A program made the position numbers and the translations under genes. Of a DNA stretch of 64,000 nucleotides, positions 25,692-34,385 are shown in pieces. Within the stretch, counting starts at the first letter, position 1; each line of letters starts with the position of its first letter. This stretch comes from Endozoicomonas sp. 8E (GTDB lineage: Bacteria; Pseudomonadota; Gammaproteobacteria; Pseudomonadales; Endozoicomonadaceae), in assembly GCF_032883915.1 (NCBI RefSeq), contig NZ_CP120717.1:6362001-6426000 (forward strand), written 5' to 3'. The notes beneath the pieces are model-generated. The model was given only the letters and a program-made list of their open reading frames with translations, searched no databases and was not told where the DNA came from.

Positions 25692-26960
25692 TTACAGCCT
25701 GAAATCCTGATGCAAGTTTTTCCAATGCTCTGTTAACTTTTCTTTGTGTTTCACATTCATCGGAAGTTCTTTAATAGTGGAATGCCACAATGTTCGGGCC
25801 CTAAACATTACATCTTCTAAATGAGGCCTTACTGCCCGCCATGGTATGCCCGATTTTTCTGACCACGCCTTGAAATTTGAGAATGACACAGCATACCAAT
25901 CTTTTATTTTTCCCAAATTCAAAGCAAAGTTTCGCTCCCCGTCGATATACACATTTGTCGTTACTATGTCATAAGCAGGAGATAGCCTTGGTGTCACCTT
26001 GTCTTCGTATAAAAGACTCCAGTTTTTTAAATGCGCATCACCATTTGCCAACAAAATATTCACTAACAGTCGTCTTGCAAACTGCTGTACATCTGTTAAC
26101 GCATCACCAGAAAACTGGTACAGGACCCTGGCAATCTGTTCATAGTTTGCGGTGTGATATTTTTCATGGGGATACTTCACCAATACTTGCGCGAAGTCTT
26201 CCATATGAACTCGCCTGCTTTTTTTTCGATCAAAACGCTTTATCGCAAAAGCAAGGGATTCTTCAGGTAAATTGATTTGTGGCAGGTTATCCAACTGTCC
26301 CATATCAACCAGCTTGATTTCCGGTATTTCAATACCTGCTATGGATGCCAGTGTCATCGCCGTATATTCATTAACAGGAACATCTTTATATTTTGTTGAC
26401 GGCGTTTTTATAATCCAATCACCTAAAACCCCGGAATTAGAAAGGTTATAACGCCCATCCTTTTCTTCCATTGAAAACTTCATCTGAACGCCTGCCAGGG
26501 AAAATTTATTCTCTCGTTCTAATTTTTCGAACTTAACCACTTTCGCATTTCGATAATGACCTCTGGAAATAAGGGATACAATATCATCAGGTACGTCTTC
26601 TGGCTCTAATGGTGTGGCAATGATTGCTCCGGGCAAATCTTCCCCCAGATAAGAGAAGATTTGAAATTCATTATCAACATGCACCTTTAATCCCTGTGCA
26701 ATGAGTTCTCGTAGCGATCCTTCTGGCAATAAATTTGATAACGTTGGATGCAAGCGTTGATTTCGTGCCCAAGGCTCTGACATCAATTTATCAGAATGAG
26801 GGAATGCAGGATGAGTGATCAGGCTAAACGTTGACCGATGAACATTACTGGTAAATTCATCGGCAAAAAAAAGTACATTCCTGCCGCTCTGGTAGCCAGC
26901 CAAATAGCCCACGCACTCTCCGTGAAGCGTCAGCTTAATGACGTTGACATCGTTGCTCAC
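25692..26960 (-). CDS. hipA: HipA-type serine/threonine kinase toxin
   Basis: The 422-residue protein has the HipA N-terminal subdomain (ending near LPGAIIATPLEP), then the kinase core. The core shows FSLAGVQMKFSM, a Lys in GDWIIKTPSTKYKDVPVNEY, the catalytic loop LLVNILLANGDAHLKNWSLL and the metal motif LSPAYDIVTT. HipA kinases phosphorylate glutamyl-tRNA synthetase or other translation factors and cause growth arrest unless bound by HipB. All key residues and the length are normal. The start overlaps the hipB stop by four bases. Confidence 0.93.
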   Translation of the reverse strand: MSNDVNVIKLTLHGECVGYLAGYQSGRNVLFFADEFTSNVHRSTFSLITHPAFPHSDKLMSEPWARNQRLHPTLSNLLPEGSLRELIAQGLKVHVDNEFQIFSYLGEDLPGAIIATPLEPEDVPDDIVSLISRGHYRNAKVVKFEKLERENKFSLAGVQMKFSMEEKDGRYNLSNSGVLGDWIIKTPSTKYKDVPVNEYTAMTLASIAGIEIPEIKLVDMGQLDNLPQINLPEESLAFAIKRFDRKKSRRVHMEDFAQVLVKYPHEKYHTANYEQIARVLYQFSGDALTDVQQFARRLLVNILLANGDAHLKNWSLLYEDKVTPRLSPAYDIVTTNVYIDGERNFALNLGKIKDWYAVSFSNFKAWSEKSGIPWRAVRPHLEDVMFRARTLWHSTIKELPMNVKHKEKLTEHWKNLHQDFRL

Positions 26961-27310
26961 GAATCATCTCCAAGCAAATCTTGCCATGGATCATCAAACA
27001 AGCTTTTTTTGTTCACTGAATTAGACGGGTCTCGTTGGCCTGAGCTAATGCCTTCAGATCCTGCCTCCTGCTCTTCGTTAACGCTCCTCTCCAGGACGGC
27101 CAGAACCGCGCCAAGCTTCTCTTTGGGTATAAGCACTACCTCGCTATTTAAGCCCTTTGCTATCAATTGGAGCGTGTCTAACCGAGGATTCCCTTTGGAT
27201 TCCAGGCGCTGATATTGCTGGCGGGAAACGCCAACACGCAGCATCATGTCGTTTTGTTTCAGACCTAAATCTAATCGCCTTTTTTTAAGTTGTTGAAGCA
27301 GAGTATCCAT
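26957..27310 (-). CDS. hipB: HipB-type HTH antitoxin
   Basis: A 117-residue XRE-family regulator. The helix-turn-helix is in residues 5-65 (KKRRLDLGLKQNDMMLRVGV, SRQQYQRLESKGNPRLDTLQ), and a longer acidic C-terminal tail is likely to contact HipA. It lies upstream of and overlaps hipA (ATGA), the usual hipBA order. Inverted GTTGCTTTT/AAAAGCAAC elements upstream are candidate binding sites. Confidence 0.9.
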   Translation of the reverse strand: MDTLLQQLKKRRLDLGLKQNDMMLRVGVSRQQYQRLESKGNPRLDTLQLIAKGLNSEVVLIPKEKLGAVLAVLERSVNEEQEAGSEGISSGQRDPSNSVNKKSLFDDPWQDLLGDDS

Positions 27311-27330
27311 ATTGTCTTGTCAACTTACTA

Positions 27331-27383
27331 GTTGCTTTTAGCTATAAAGAAACACATTAGTTTCATTTTTGATAAAAAGCAAC
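27331..27383. promoter_or_regulatory. Candidate HipB operators upstream of hipBA
   Basis: GTTGCTTTT at 27331-27339 and AAAAGCAAC at 27375-27383 are inverted copies about 35 bases apart, just before hipB. HipB dimers bind paired inverted sites in this position in known modules. The assignment is inferred. Confidence 0.4.
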
Positions 27384-27931
27384 CAATGTATTGCTTTAAA
27401 GAAAGAATCCTCAAAAAGTCCAAGGGTTCAATCCCCTAAATGTGTCAGGACAGGTGTCAAGCTGTTGGTGCATAAGACTCGTCCCCAGGCTCCAAAGGCT
27501 GTCGCAGAGCCTCTGGCTGAAGGGGCTGGCCAGGCAGGCAATGGCGAATTTATTAATGGCTTCTCAATGAGCTCACTCATCAATGAACTCGACGCTAAGT
27601 TCTGGTGTCGTAAAAGATCAACAGAAAAGTCAGAAAAAAACAGGTCACCCATATATTCCTTGATCGCCCGAGCTAAAAATGTGGGTATCTTCTTTATTCA
27701 CGGCACAATAAAAAAATACTCCTGCCTCACTATCAAGATACCTTCCATTTCTTTCTTCCCTCATCATCGAAAGACACTGACTCCAGACAGAACACCGTTA
27801 ATCTGGACACCACCTTCCAAAAATTTTTCCAATCCTTTGAATCAGGCCCAAAGCAGCCAGATTTGCACGTTTTCAGTCAAATGCTATTTTTTCATGTCCA
27901 ATCATGAATTAATTACCATTGAGGTCGCTTT
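27384..27931. other. Intergenic; right part belongs to a tandem duplication
   Basis: An open plus frame (27369-27935) lacks any family feature and is judged non-coding. From about 27637 the sequence (aacaggtcacccatatattc and onward) is copied at about 28377, forming the upstream part of a duplication unit that ends with each small secreted gene. Confidence 0.5.
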
Positions 27932-28378
27932 ATGAAGAATTACCTGTTTCTAATAATGCTTGGGTATACGAGTATTTTCTCAAGCGCTGCCCGCTCCAAT
28001 GACGTCTGCGTCGTCCCTCGCAGCTACGATCAAGAACCCATATTGTCAGGTTTATACGATGAGGAAAACACCAATGATGACTACGTTGTCCCTCACAGCC
28101 ACAATCGAGAACCCATGTTGTGGGGTTTATACGATGAAATAAGCTTGAGGAGGACCTTGCTGGCATTGCACGCAATGGGGCTTGTTGTTTATTGGGTGAT
28201 TCCACGTGCATGTTTAGGCGCTGTTGGAGGCTATTATTTTTTCTCTGGATCACCCCACATCAGGGCGTTGAAGGGTGCTGCAATTCTGGGAGGGCTATCA
28301 GCATGTGCATTTTCAACTGCAGCTGGCGTTATGCTTTATAATTGTCGTATAGATAATGTAAAAGAGGGGTCGCACTGA
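27932..28378 (+). CDS. Small secreted/membrane protein, tandem copy 1
   Basis: The 148-residue product has a signal peptide (MKNYLFLIMLGYTSIFSSAA), then a polar stretch with an internal repeat (VVPRSYDQEPILSGLYDE and VVPHSHNREPMLWGLYDE). Two hydrophobic helices follow (LLALHAMGLVVYWVIPRACL and ALKGAAILGGLSACAFST). No family is recognised. The downstream paralogue keeps the helices and SPHIRAL. It may be an inner-membrane or host-directed small protein; the function is unknown. Confidence 0.6.
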   Translation: MKNYLFLIMLGYTSIFSSAARSNDVCVVPRSYDQEPILSGLYDEENTNDDYVVPHSHNREPMLWGLYDEISLRRTLLALHAMGLVVYWVIPRACLGAVGGYYFFSGSPHIRALKGAAILGGLSACAFSTAAGVMLYNCRIDNVKEGSH

Positions 28379-28663
28379 AAGAAAAACAGATCACCCGTAT
28401 ATTTCTTAATCTCCCTGGCTTAAAGCGTGGACACCCTCTATTGTTCCCTGCACAATATATAGTCTGCTGCCTCATTCTCAAGGTAGCTTTCGTTTCTTTC
28501 TTGCCTTTTAACCAAAGATGCTGATTCCAATCAGGACCCTCTTAGCCTGGACGCTGGTTCAAGAATTTTTTCAATCATGCTCAAAGCAGTCTGGCTTGCA
28601 AGCTTTCAGTCGAATGCTATTCTCCGTGTTCAATCAGGAACTAATGGCCATTGAAATCATCTA

Positions 28664-29080
28664 ATGAAAAACTTCCTGTTTGTCATAATGCTTGGGTATG
28701 TGAGTGTTTTCTCAGGCGCTGTCTTCTCCAGTGCCGACAGTGATCATGGCAATTACAATTATGGCTGCTGCGATGATGATGACAACTTTGGTCCTGACAG
28801 CTACAGCAAAAAACCCATTTTGTGGGGTTTATACACTCCGGAAAGCTTGATGAAAACTTTGGTGGCATTGTTCGGAACGGGGGTTGTTGTTTTTACTGTG
28901 ACTCCACACGCATTTATAGGCGCTGTTACAGGGTATTGTATTTACGATGGATCACCCCACATCAGGGCGTTGAGAGGCGCTTTAATCTATGGAGGCCTGG
29001 CAGCATGCGTATATTCACCTCGAGTTGGCATTATGCTTTATGACTGGAGCAGAGGTAATGTAGAAGGAGGATCAGAGTGA
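28664..29080 (+). CDS. Small secreted/membrane protein, tandem copy 2
   Basis: This 138-residue paralogue of the preceding gene has a signal peptide (MKNFLFVIMLGYVSVFSGAV). Its mature start is rich in Asp, Tyr and Cys (YNYGCCDDDDNFGPDS) and contains one KPILWGLY unit instead of the two GLYDE repeats of copy 1. The two hydrophobic helices with GSPHIRALRGALIYGGLAAC are conserved. The membrane part is thus constrained while the exposed part varies. Group II intron sequence begins just downstream on the other strand. Confidence 0.6.
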   Translation: MKNFLFVIMLGYVSVFSGAVFSSADSDHGNYNYGCCDDDDNFGPDSYSKKPILWGLYTPESLMKTLVALFGTGVVVFTVTPHAFIGAVTGYCIYDGSPHIRALRGALIYGGLAACVYSPRVGIMLYDWSRGNVEGGSE

Positions 29081-29126
29081 TAGAGTAGGGAACGTGTTCC
29101 TGTAGACAGGTTACCGTTTCCACCGG

Positions 29127-31022
29127 GTAGAAGGAGCTACCAATTGTAGCTCCAACCCCCTCAGATCCCGGCGTGCGGATTTCCCGCACCGGGCTCTTCG
29201 ATATTTGACTCACAGCACAGCCATGGATTTCATTGCCATAAAAGGCAGCATTATCCTCGGTTTCTGTAGCGGCAGAAGCTGCTTGAGGTTATGGTACTTT
29301 TCCCATGGAATCTTGCCTTTCCGGCATCGGCTACACAGCATCTTGTACCAGTAGCGGTCAACAAACCGGTAAAGCTTCTCCATACTTCGGAAGTTTCCTC
29401 CCAGACCGTAATACGCATAATGCCCTCTCAACCGTCGATTGATCGCTGTCACTTGTTCGTGCAGCGGATCATGGCGTATTCGTCTCAGCAGTTCCTTCAG
29501 TTTGGCTATGCTGCGTCTTAGGCGGGATTTTTCCGTTCTCCTTCCCACCATGAAGTTTCCTTTCAGATTCCTTGTGCAGTAGTGCGTAAAGCCAAGGAAG
29601 TAAACCGTCTCCGATCGTCTTCCCCCACGACTGGCAAAACGTCCGAACCTGACTAACCGGGTTTTATCCGGCTCCAGTTTCAACGCAAATTTCTCCAGTC
29701 GCTGTGGCAGCACATTCATGAACCGCTCCGCATCACTGCGATACTGAAAACACACCACAAAGTCATCAATGTACCTGATCAGCCATGCCTCGCCTTTTAG
29801 CCGGGGCTTGACCTTGCACTCGAACCAGAGGTCAAGCACATAATGCAGGTACAGGTTGCTCAGAACTACGCTGATCGGCCCACCCTGAGGCGTACCTTCT
29901 TCACACTCTTGCAACTCCCCGGCCTCCATCACCCCGGCTTTCAACCAGCGCCGTATAAGGTTCAGAATTCTGGGATCACCGACCCGGTGTTCCACAAAAC
30001 GAAGCAGCCATCCATGGTCAAGACTCCCAAAGAAGTTCTTCAAGTCCGCTTCCAGCACCCAGCTGACCTTTCGGCCTGAAACCACCTCGTTAAAAGTGGA
30101 CAGGGCATGGTGCGCTCCCAGTCGTGGCCTGCCACCCATGGAACAGGGCAAAAAGTCCTGCTCATAAATAGCATTCAGCACATCAGCAACACTTCGCTGC
30201 AAAGCCCGGTCATTGATGCAGGGAACACCCAGAGTGGCGCTTTTCCTTTTTCCCCGGCTTGGGTATCCATGCCCTTTTGACCGGCGGTGCCTTGTAGCCT
30301 TGCCGATGGATAGACGTCAGTGTCTGTTGCAACCACCGCTTAAAGTCTTTCTTTGTCTCTTCGACAGTCAGCCCATCGACTCCGGGCGATGTGTTGTGTG
30401 GAATCTTGTTCAGATTCATACACAGGCTCGCCGGGGTAATATGATGTGCCAGACTTGTGAAGCGAAGTTTCGGATAACTCCGGGCTTTCGCTGCTACCCT
30501 CTCCAGTCCCGTTGCCATGGCTGGTTTACCTTCTCACTGCGTAAAAGACCGTAACTCCCTCAGATGTGGAGCCCATGTTTCCCTGGAAAGGCTCAAATAC
30601 CGCCAGCCGCTTCCCCATGTGACGGGCTCTCCCCGCCTCGGAGTACTATCAGCTGGTCTGACTTCCTGAACGTCATCAAGTCGTTCTTGCTTTACAGGCT
30701 CGTCGGACCCTACAGGCTCCGCCTGAACGTTCAGGATCTCCCTTGTTCACGTAAAATCATTCGATAACATGCCGTGGGTACGAACCCCGGAAGCAGTCGG
30801 GATGCCTTGTCATTAGCGGAGCTCCCGACTTCCGCTTTCCCCATTGAGAGAGAAGGTCAGCCACTTCAACCACGTTCAATTTCGGGGCTAATTATCCCTT
30901 AGCAGACGTTACGGCCTGTTATCACCCTGTCTACGCTTCGCAGTAGTCGTTACCTTCTACCACGCAAGACTCGGTACACGGCTGCCGACCACAGCTTTAC
31001 CGCGATGACCATTTCAGGTCAC
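29127..31022 (-). mobile_element. Group II intron (near full length, maturase broken)
   Basis: Read on the minus strand, the element begins near GTGACCTGAAATGGTC (about 31022). It has about 500 bases of structured 5' RNA, the maturase gene, and a domain V at 29196-29165 (GAGCCCGGTGCGG, GAAA-like loop, CCGCACGCCGGGAT). A domain VI-like hairpin (GGAGCTACaattGGTAGCTCC) ends near 29127. Domain V shape and the lack of an HNH domain on the maturase suggest the IIC or a related bacterial class. Boundaries are approximate. Confidence 0.75.
29210..30518 (-). pseudogene. Group II intron reverse transcriptase/maturase, frameshifted
   Basis: The N-terminal 102 residues (SPGVDGLTVEETKKDFKRWL and PVKRAWIPKPGKKEK) and the C-terminal 330 residues (ADLKNFFGSLDHGWLLRFVE, EGTPQGGPISVVLSNLYLHY, WLIRYIDDFVVCFQ with the catalytic YIDD, then the maturase X domain) are in different frames. 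The slip lies near 30215, where KRPLGVPCINDRALQ would be expected. The joined length of about 435 residues is normal for a maturase without an endonuclease domain. As sequenced it cannot be made in one piece, so the intron depends on a partner for mobility. Confidence 0.88.
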
Positions 31023-31039
31023 AAGATTTTACGCGCTTG

Positions 31040-31336
31040 CAAGGCGCAACCCCCTCCGAACCGTGCGTGCAGCTTTCACTGCACACGGCTCTCCATGCTG
31101 TTACGAGGACTGTACCTGTTGTCTGGCATCTTGCCAGCATGCAACAGATCATGGCATTCAACACAAAGTACGAGAGTTTTGCGATTTCTCGCTATCATGA
31201 GTCTTTGCCATGTTTTTGTACCATCATTAATGTCCTTTAGCTTGCGTACATGGTGTACTTCAAACTTTCCTTCAGTCTTGCCGCAATATTCACAGCGTTT
31301 TGCCAGCATTCTAGTAATTGGGGTCTGGGGCTTCAA
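31040..31336 (-). mobile_element. 3' remnant of a second group II intron with HNH endonuclease domain
   Basis: The frame to 31076 reads LAKRCEYCGKTEGKFEVHHV, then RKLKDINDGTKTWQRLM and RKTLVLCVECHDLLHAGKM. This is the C-terminal zinc-binding HNH domain of LtrA-type maturases (CxxC, HH, CxxCH). It is directly followed by a second domain V at 31091-31058 (GAGCCGTGTGCAGTGAAAGC, then GCACGCACGGTTC). The reverse transcriptase part is absent. It differs in domain V and in having an HNH from the adjacent intron, so it is a different lineage. The first intron starts within or just after its end. Confidence 0.8.
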
Positions 31337-31458
31337 ACCCCTGAAAGCAATTTTGCAGGCCGAACACTATGTGGTGAAGCAATTAATTTATTGGTTAATG
31401 AACTTCCTGTATGCCATAATGACACACATCTATTCAATAACTAACTGATAGGTGATTT

Positions 31459-31752
31459 ATGGCCTCAATTCCAGATCGTAAAGAAACACGGCTTGTAGCC
31501 CGAACATCCAAGGATATTCAGGAGATTATCCAACGAGCTGCTGATTATTCCGGTGCATCTCTTTCTCAGTTTCTAATTGATTCTGCAATGGAGAAGGCTC
31601 GCACTGTGATAACACAAACTGAATCATTACAACTTTCCATGAAGGGGGCTGATGCCCTATTTGAAGCCCTGGAAAATCCTCCTAAAGCAAATGGGAAATT
31701 ATTGGAAGCAGCCAGGAATTATAAGGACACTGTGAATGTCACTAATCATTGA
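31459..31752 (+). CDS. TacA-type DUF1778 antitoxin
   Basis: A 97-residue ribbon-helix-helix protein with the DUF1778 signature: RKETRLVARTSKDIQEIIQR followed by AADYSGASLSQFLIDSAME. The C-terminal part (PPKANGKLLEAARNYKD) normally wraps the toxin. It neutralises and represses the GNAT toxin that overlaps it by 17 bases. The ATG is preceded by taggtgattt. The pair appears intact. Confidence 0.92.
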   Translation: MASIPDRKETRLVARTSKDIQEIIQRAADYSGASLSQFLIDSAMEKARTVITQTESLQLSMKGADALFEALENPPKANGKLLEAARNYKDTVNVTNH

Positions 31753-32260
31753 GGAAATCACACGCAATCATGATCGCAAGATCTTTGATTGCGGTATTGG
31801 AGAATTAAATAGATTTTTACAACAGCAGGCGCGACAAAAGAGTGTAAAACACATTTCAAAAACCTATGTGGCTTGCCAGGAATCGTTATCAAAGACTATC
31901 ACCGGTTATTACACTCTGACTGGATATTCAGTAACAGTTCCTCCGGCACATCAATATTACCAGAAGTACCCGCATCCTCTGAGTGCAGTAAAGCTTGCAA
32001 GACTCGCTGTAGCTACCTCATATCAAGGGCAGAGATTAGGGGAAATGTTACTAATTGATGCTATTTATCGAACGGTACTTGTTGCAGACCAGATTTCAAC
32101 TATCGGATTATTTGTTGATCCAATGATGGCAGCCGTTGTTTCATTTTATGAACAATATGGTTTTTGTCTAGCCTATCCAGAAGATGAAACAAAACTTGAT
32201 ATGTGGCTGCCCATCGAAACATGTATAGAATTAGCCAGCACGCTAGCAAAAACGCCGTAA
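31736..32260 (+). CDS. TacT-type GNAT toxin (aminoacyl-tRNA acetyltransferase)
   Basis: The 174-residue protein begins with a typical toxin N-terminus (FDCGIGELNRFLQQQARQ) and has the acetyl-CoA motif ARLAVATSYQGQRLGEMLL at about residues 88-106. FYEQYGFCLAYPEDETKLDM near the end carries the conserved Tyr. Toxins of this class acetylate the amino group of charged tRNAs and stop translation, and are neutralised by a DUF1778 antitoxin, here the overlapping gene. Length and motifs are intact. Confidence 0.92.
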   Translation: MSLIIEEITRNHDRKIFDCGIGELNRFLQQQARQKSVKHISKTYVACQESLSKTITGYYTLTGYSVTVPPAHQYYQKYPHPLSAVKLARLAVATSYQGQRLGEMLLIDAIYRTVLVADQISTIGLFVDPMMAAVVSFYEQYGFCLAYPEDETKLDMWLPIETCIELASTLAKTP

Positions 32261-32372
32261 TCCCTCGCCCAATCATGTCACCCGAGTCATTTGAACTGCT
32301 TTTCACCACCCCGATTGATATTTGTCTAAAGTCTGTTGTCAAAGAAATAAACAGACATTCAGGTACACCAAC

Positions 32373-33080
32373 ATGCCTCAAGCTCAATACCAGTCTAAGA
32401 ACCTCAACCACCTTGGCTTGGTTGCCGCTATGTGCCGGGACGATGCATTGAAGGCTTTTGCCTTGTGGCAGAAACAATCGAAACTTTGCCAAAGCGAAAC
32501 AGAGCCTGAGATTATCTGTAAACCCTGCTATTCGGGCAATGGAAGACCATCGCCGGATAGCAAGCCTGATCACTTCGAGTAGTTTGTGCAAACTGAATGC
32601 TATGTTTCCTGCGAGAAAAGGGAGCATGCAGAGGCCTCACTGGGTTGTTTTATCCTAAGCACCAATGAACTGGATAAAAATAGTTTGAATGCCTCTGAGC
32701 TGCTGTCTACTTATAAGTCGCAACAAAAAGTTGAAGGCGGCTTTCGGTTCCTGAAGAGCCCGGACTTTCTGGTCTCTTCGCTCTATCTGAAGAAAGCGGA
32801 ACGTATTGAAGCCCTGTTAATGGTGATGACTCTACGCCTGATAGTCTATGCTGCTATCCAGCACAGAATCAGGCAGGAACTGAAAAAGCAAAGTTGTGTA
32901 TTTCCAGACCAGAAAAAAAAGCCCTGCCAGAACCCAACAGCAAGATGGGTATTTTTCTGTTTCCAGGGGCTTAGTGTATTAAGGGTCAATAATCAGGAGG
33001 AACATGTGATTGGCTTGAAGGAAAGGCAGTGGACGATCGTTCAAATTTTGGGCATTTTTTACGAGTCCGTGTATTCCTGA
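32373..33080 (+). pseudogene. IS4/IS1634-type transposase, internally deleted
   Basis: The N-terminal piece (MPQAQYQSKNLNHLGLVAAM, CRDD) and the C-terminal piece (FILSTNELDKNSLNASELLS, TYKSQQKVEGGFRFLKSPDF, LMVMTLRLIVYAAIQHRIRQ) match the two ends of IS1634-family transposases. The middle, including most of the catalytic core, is missing, and the parts are in different frames. About 235 of the usual 540 codons remain. The element cannot transpose itself. Confidence 0.8.
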
Positions 33081-33130
33081 CAGGTGTGGTGAAAGGCGGA
33101 TACACCGTTTACACGGCGCACTTATATCCG

Positions 33131-33290
33131 CGCCCGATTGAGTGTGTCGCAAAACCCTGATCCCCATGCACCAGCGTGGGAACCTACACCTCATCTCACG
33201 CTGTAGAGTGCGGTTTTCAGGCGAGGTATGCATTCCCACGCAGAGTGAGGGAACGAGTTACTGGGCTTTTGCGACAACCTCGATTGGGCG
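33131..33290. repeat. MITE-like palindromic element
   Basis: The ends are inverted: CGCCCGATTGAGTGTGTCGC at the left, and GCGACAACCTCGATTGGGCG at the right. Inside are GTGGGAAC/GTTCCCAC-type hairpin segments (cagcgtgggaac, cattcccacgcag). About 160 bp long, without coding capacity. One solo terminus is found at 22124. Confidence 0.7.
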
Positions 33291-33481
33291 AGGGTTTACG
33301 GCGATTTTGCTAAACCAGCAATTTTCGTCAAAGCAGTCCTTCACCGGCCAGTGGCAACACCTGTCGTCTATAAACACAACCCTTTTTCATGAACAAACTT
33401 TAATCTACTGGACACGATCTGTTTATCCACAACCCTCTACACTTTAGCCATGACTAACCCCCTCCCTAATCGAGGTAAATC

Positions 33482-33799
33482 ATGGAAAAATGGCTCAATC
33501 AACTAAAAAATGGCTTTAATCAAATTAAGACTGCTTTTTTTGAGCAGCGCAGTGGCGCTGCCATCAGCCCGTTTAAAGCGATTCTGGGTACCCTTATTCT
33601 CACCGGCCTGTTTGTAATGATGCTGCCGCTGATCATGTTGATTTTTATGGTCCAGATGGGGCTGATTCTGGTGGGTATGGTTGCCGTTCTTTTTATGGGG
33701 ACCCGAAAACGGAGTGGTCAATGGCCCAGAGAGGAAAAGCTGGTTAATCCTAAACCTGAGTCCGCAGAAACCGACAGGGAAGGGGAGATAGGCGGCTGA
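33482..33799 (+). CDS. Small membrane protein, unknown function
   Basis: The 105-residue protein has an amphipathic N-terminus (EKWLNQLKNGFNQIKTAFFE), one or two long hydrophobic helices (LGTLILTGLFVMMLPLIMLI and FMVQMGLILVGMVAVLFMG), and a charged cytoplasmic tail. No domain is recognised. A GAGG-like site (cgaggtaaatc) precedes the ATG. It lies 57 bases before the FKBP gene and may be cotranscribed with it. Confidence 0.65.
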   Translation: MEKWLNQLKNGFNQIKTAFFEQRSGAAISPFKAILGTLILTGLFVMMLPLIMLIFMVQMGLILVGMVAVLFMGTRKRSGQWPREEKLVNPKPESAETDREGEIGG

Positions 33800-33856
33800 T
33801 ATTTTTGAGCTAGCTGTCCGGATAAGGTATTTTTCATCGACTTATCCACAGATCGG

Positions 33857-34339
33857 GTGATCCTTGTGTCTACTGCTATCCTCATTATTTTTATTGCTAT
33901 CATCTTGTTCTGGGGCAAACGCCGCTTTGACCAGAAAAAACAACTGGCTCAGGAAGCCTTGGTTCAGGGTCAGGCTTTTCTGGAAAAAAACCACAATGAA
34001 GAAGGTGTGATCACCACAGAGTCCGGATTGCAGTACAAAATTCTTGAGAAAAGTGAACATTCCGATCACCCCTCAGCCACCAGCAAAGTGAAAGTGCACT
34101 ATCATGGTACGTTAGTTAATGGTCAGGTGTTTGACAGTTCTGTAGATCGTGGACAGCCTATTTCTTTTGGACTGAATCAGGTGATTCCGGGCTGGACCGA
34201 AGGTCTGCAACGGATGTCAGTAGGCGACAAGTTCCGACTGTTTATTCCTGCCAATCTGGCGTACGGCAGCGGGGGTGCCGGTAAAATCCCCGGCAACTCT
34301 GCGCTGATCTTTGATGTGGAACTGCTGGGTATCGAATAA
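33857..34339 (+). CDS. Membrane-anchored FKBP-type peptidyl-prolyl isomerase
   Basis: A 160-residue protein with an N-terminal membrane anchor (STAILIIFIAIILFWGKRRF), a short charged spacer and a C-terminal FKBP domain: TTESGLQYKILEKSEHSDHP, VKVHYHGTLVNGQVFDSSVD, QVIPGWTEGLQRMSVGDKFR, FIPANLAYGSGGAGKIPGNS. The residues lining the FKBP active site (Tyr, Phe, Asp, Val-Ile-Pro-Gly-Trp, Tyr) are present. It likely assists folding at the periplasmic face. Starts with GTG; another GTG three codons later is possible. Confidence 0.92.
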   Translation: MILVSTAILIIFIAIILFWGKRRFDQKKQLAQEALVQGQAFLEKNHNEEGVITTESGLQYKILEKSEHSDHPSATSKVKVHYHGTLVNGQVFDSSVDRGQPISFGLNQVIPGWTEGLQRMSVGDKFRLFIPANLAYGSGGAGKIPGNSALIFDVELLGIE

Positions 34340-34385
34340 ACCATTCATTCATATAAGGGCAGAGACCCTCTGCCCCATTAATCAC

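Larger units (their letters stand above)
27637..29080. repeat. Tandem duplication of a 0.7-kb unit (two copies)
   Basis: Unit 1 (about 27637-28378) and unit 2 (about 28379-29080) each contain an upstream segment starting near aacagRtcaccc, a run of similar non-coding sequence, and one small gene with its own start. The copies have diverged, mainly in the region coding for the mature N-terminus. Confidence 0.8.

Noticed and set aside
27420-27445. Possible tRNA 3' end (agggttcaatcccct)
   Set aside because: It looks like a T arm, but no acceptor stem, anticodon arm or CCA can be placed around it.
27369-27935. 188-residue plus-strand ORF
   Set aside because: Biased composition, no family feature, and its right half is the upstream part of the tandem duplication, which is not open in the other copy.
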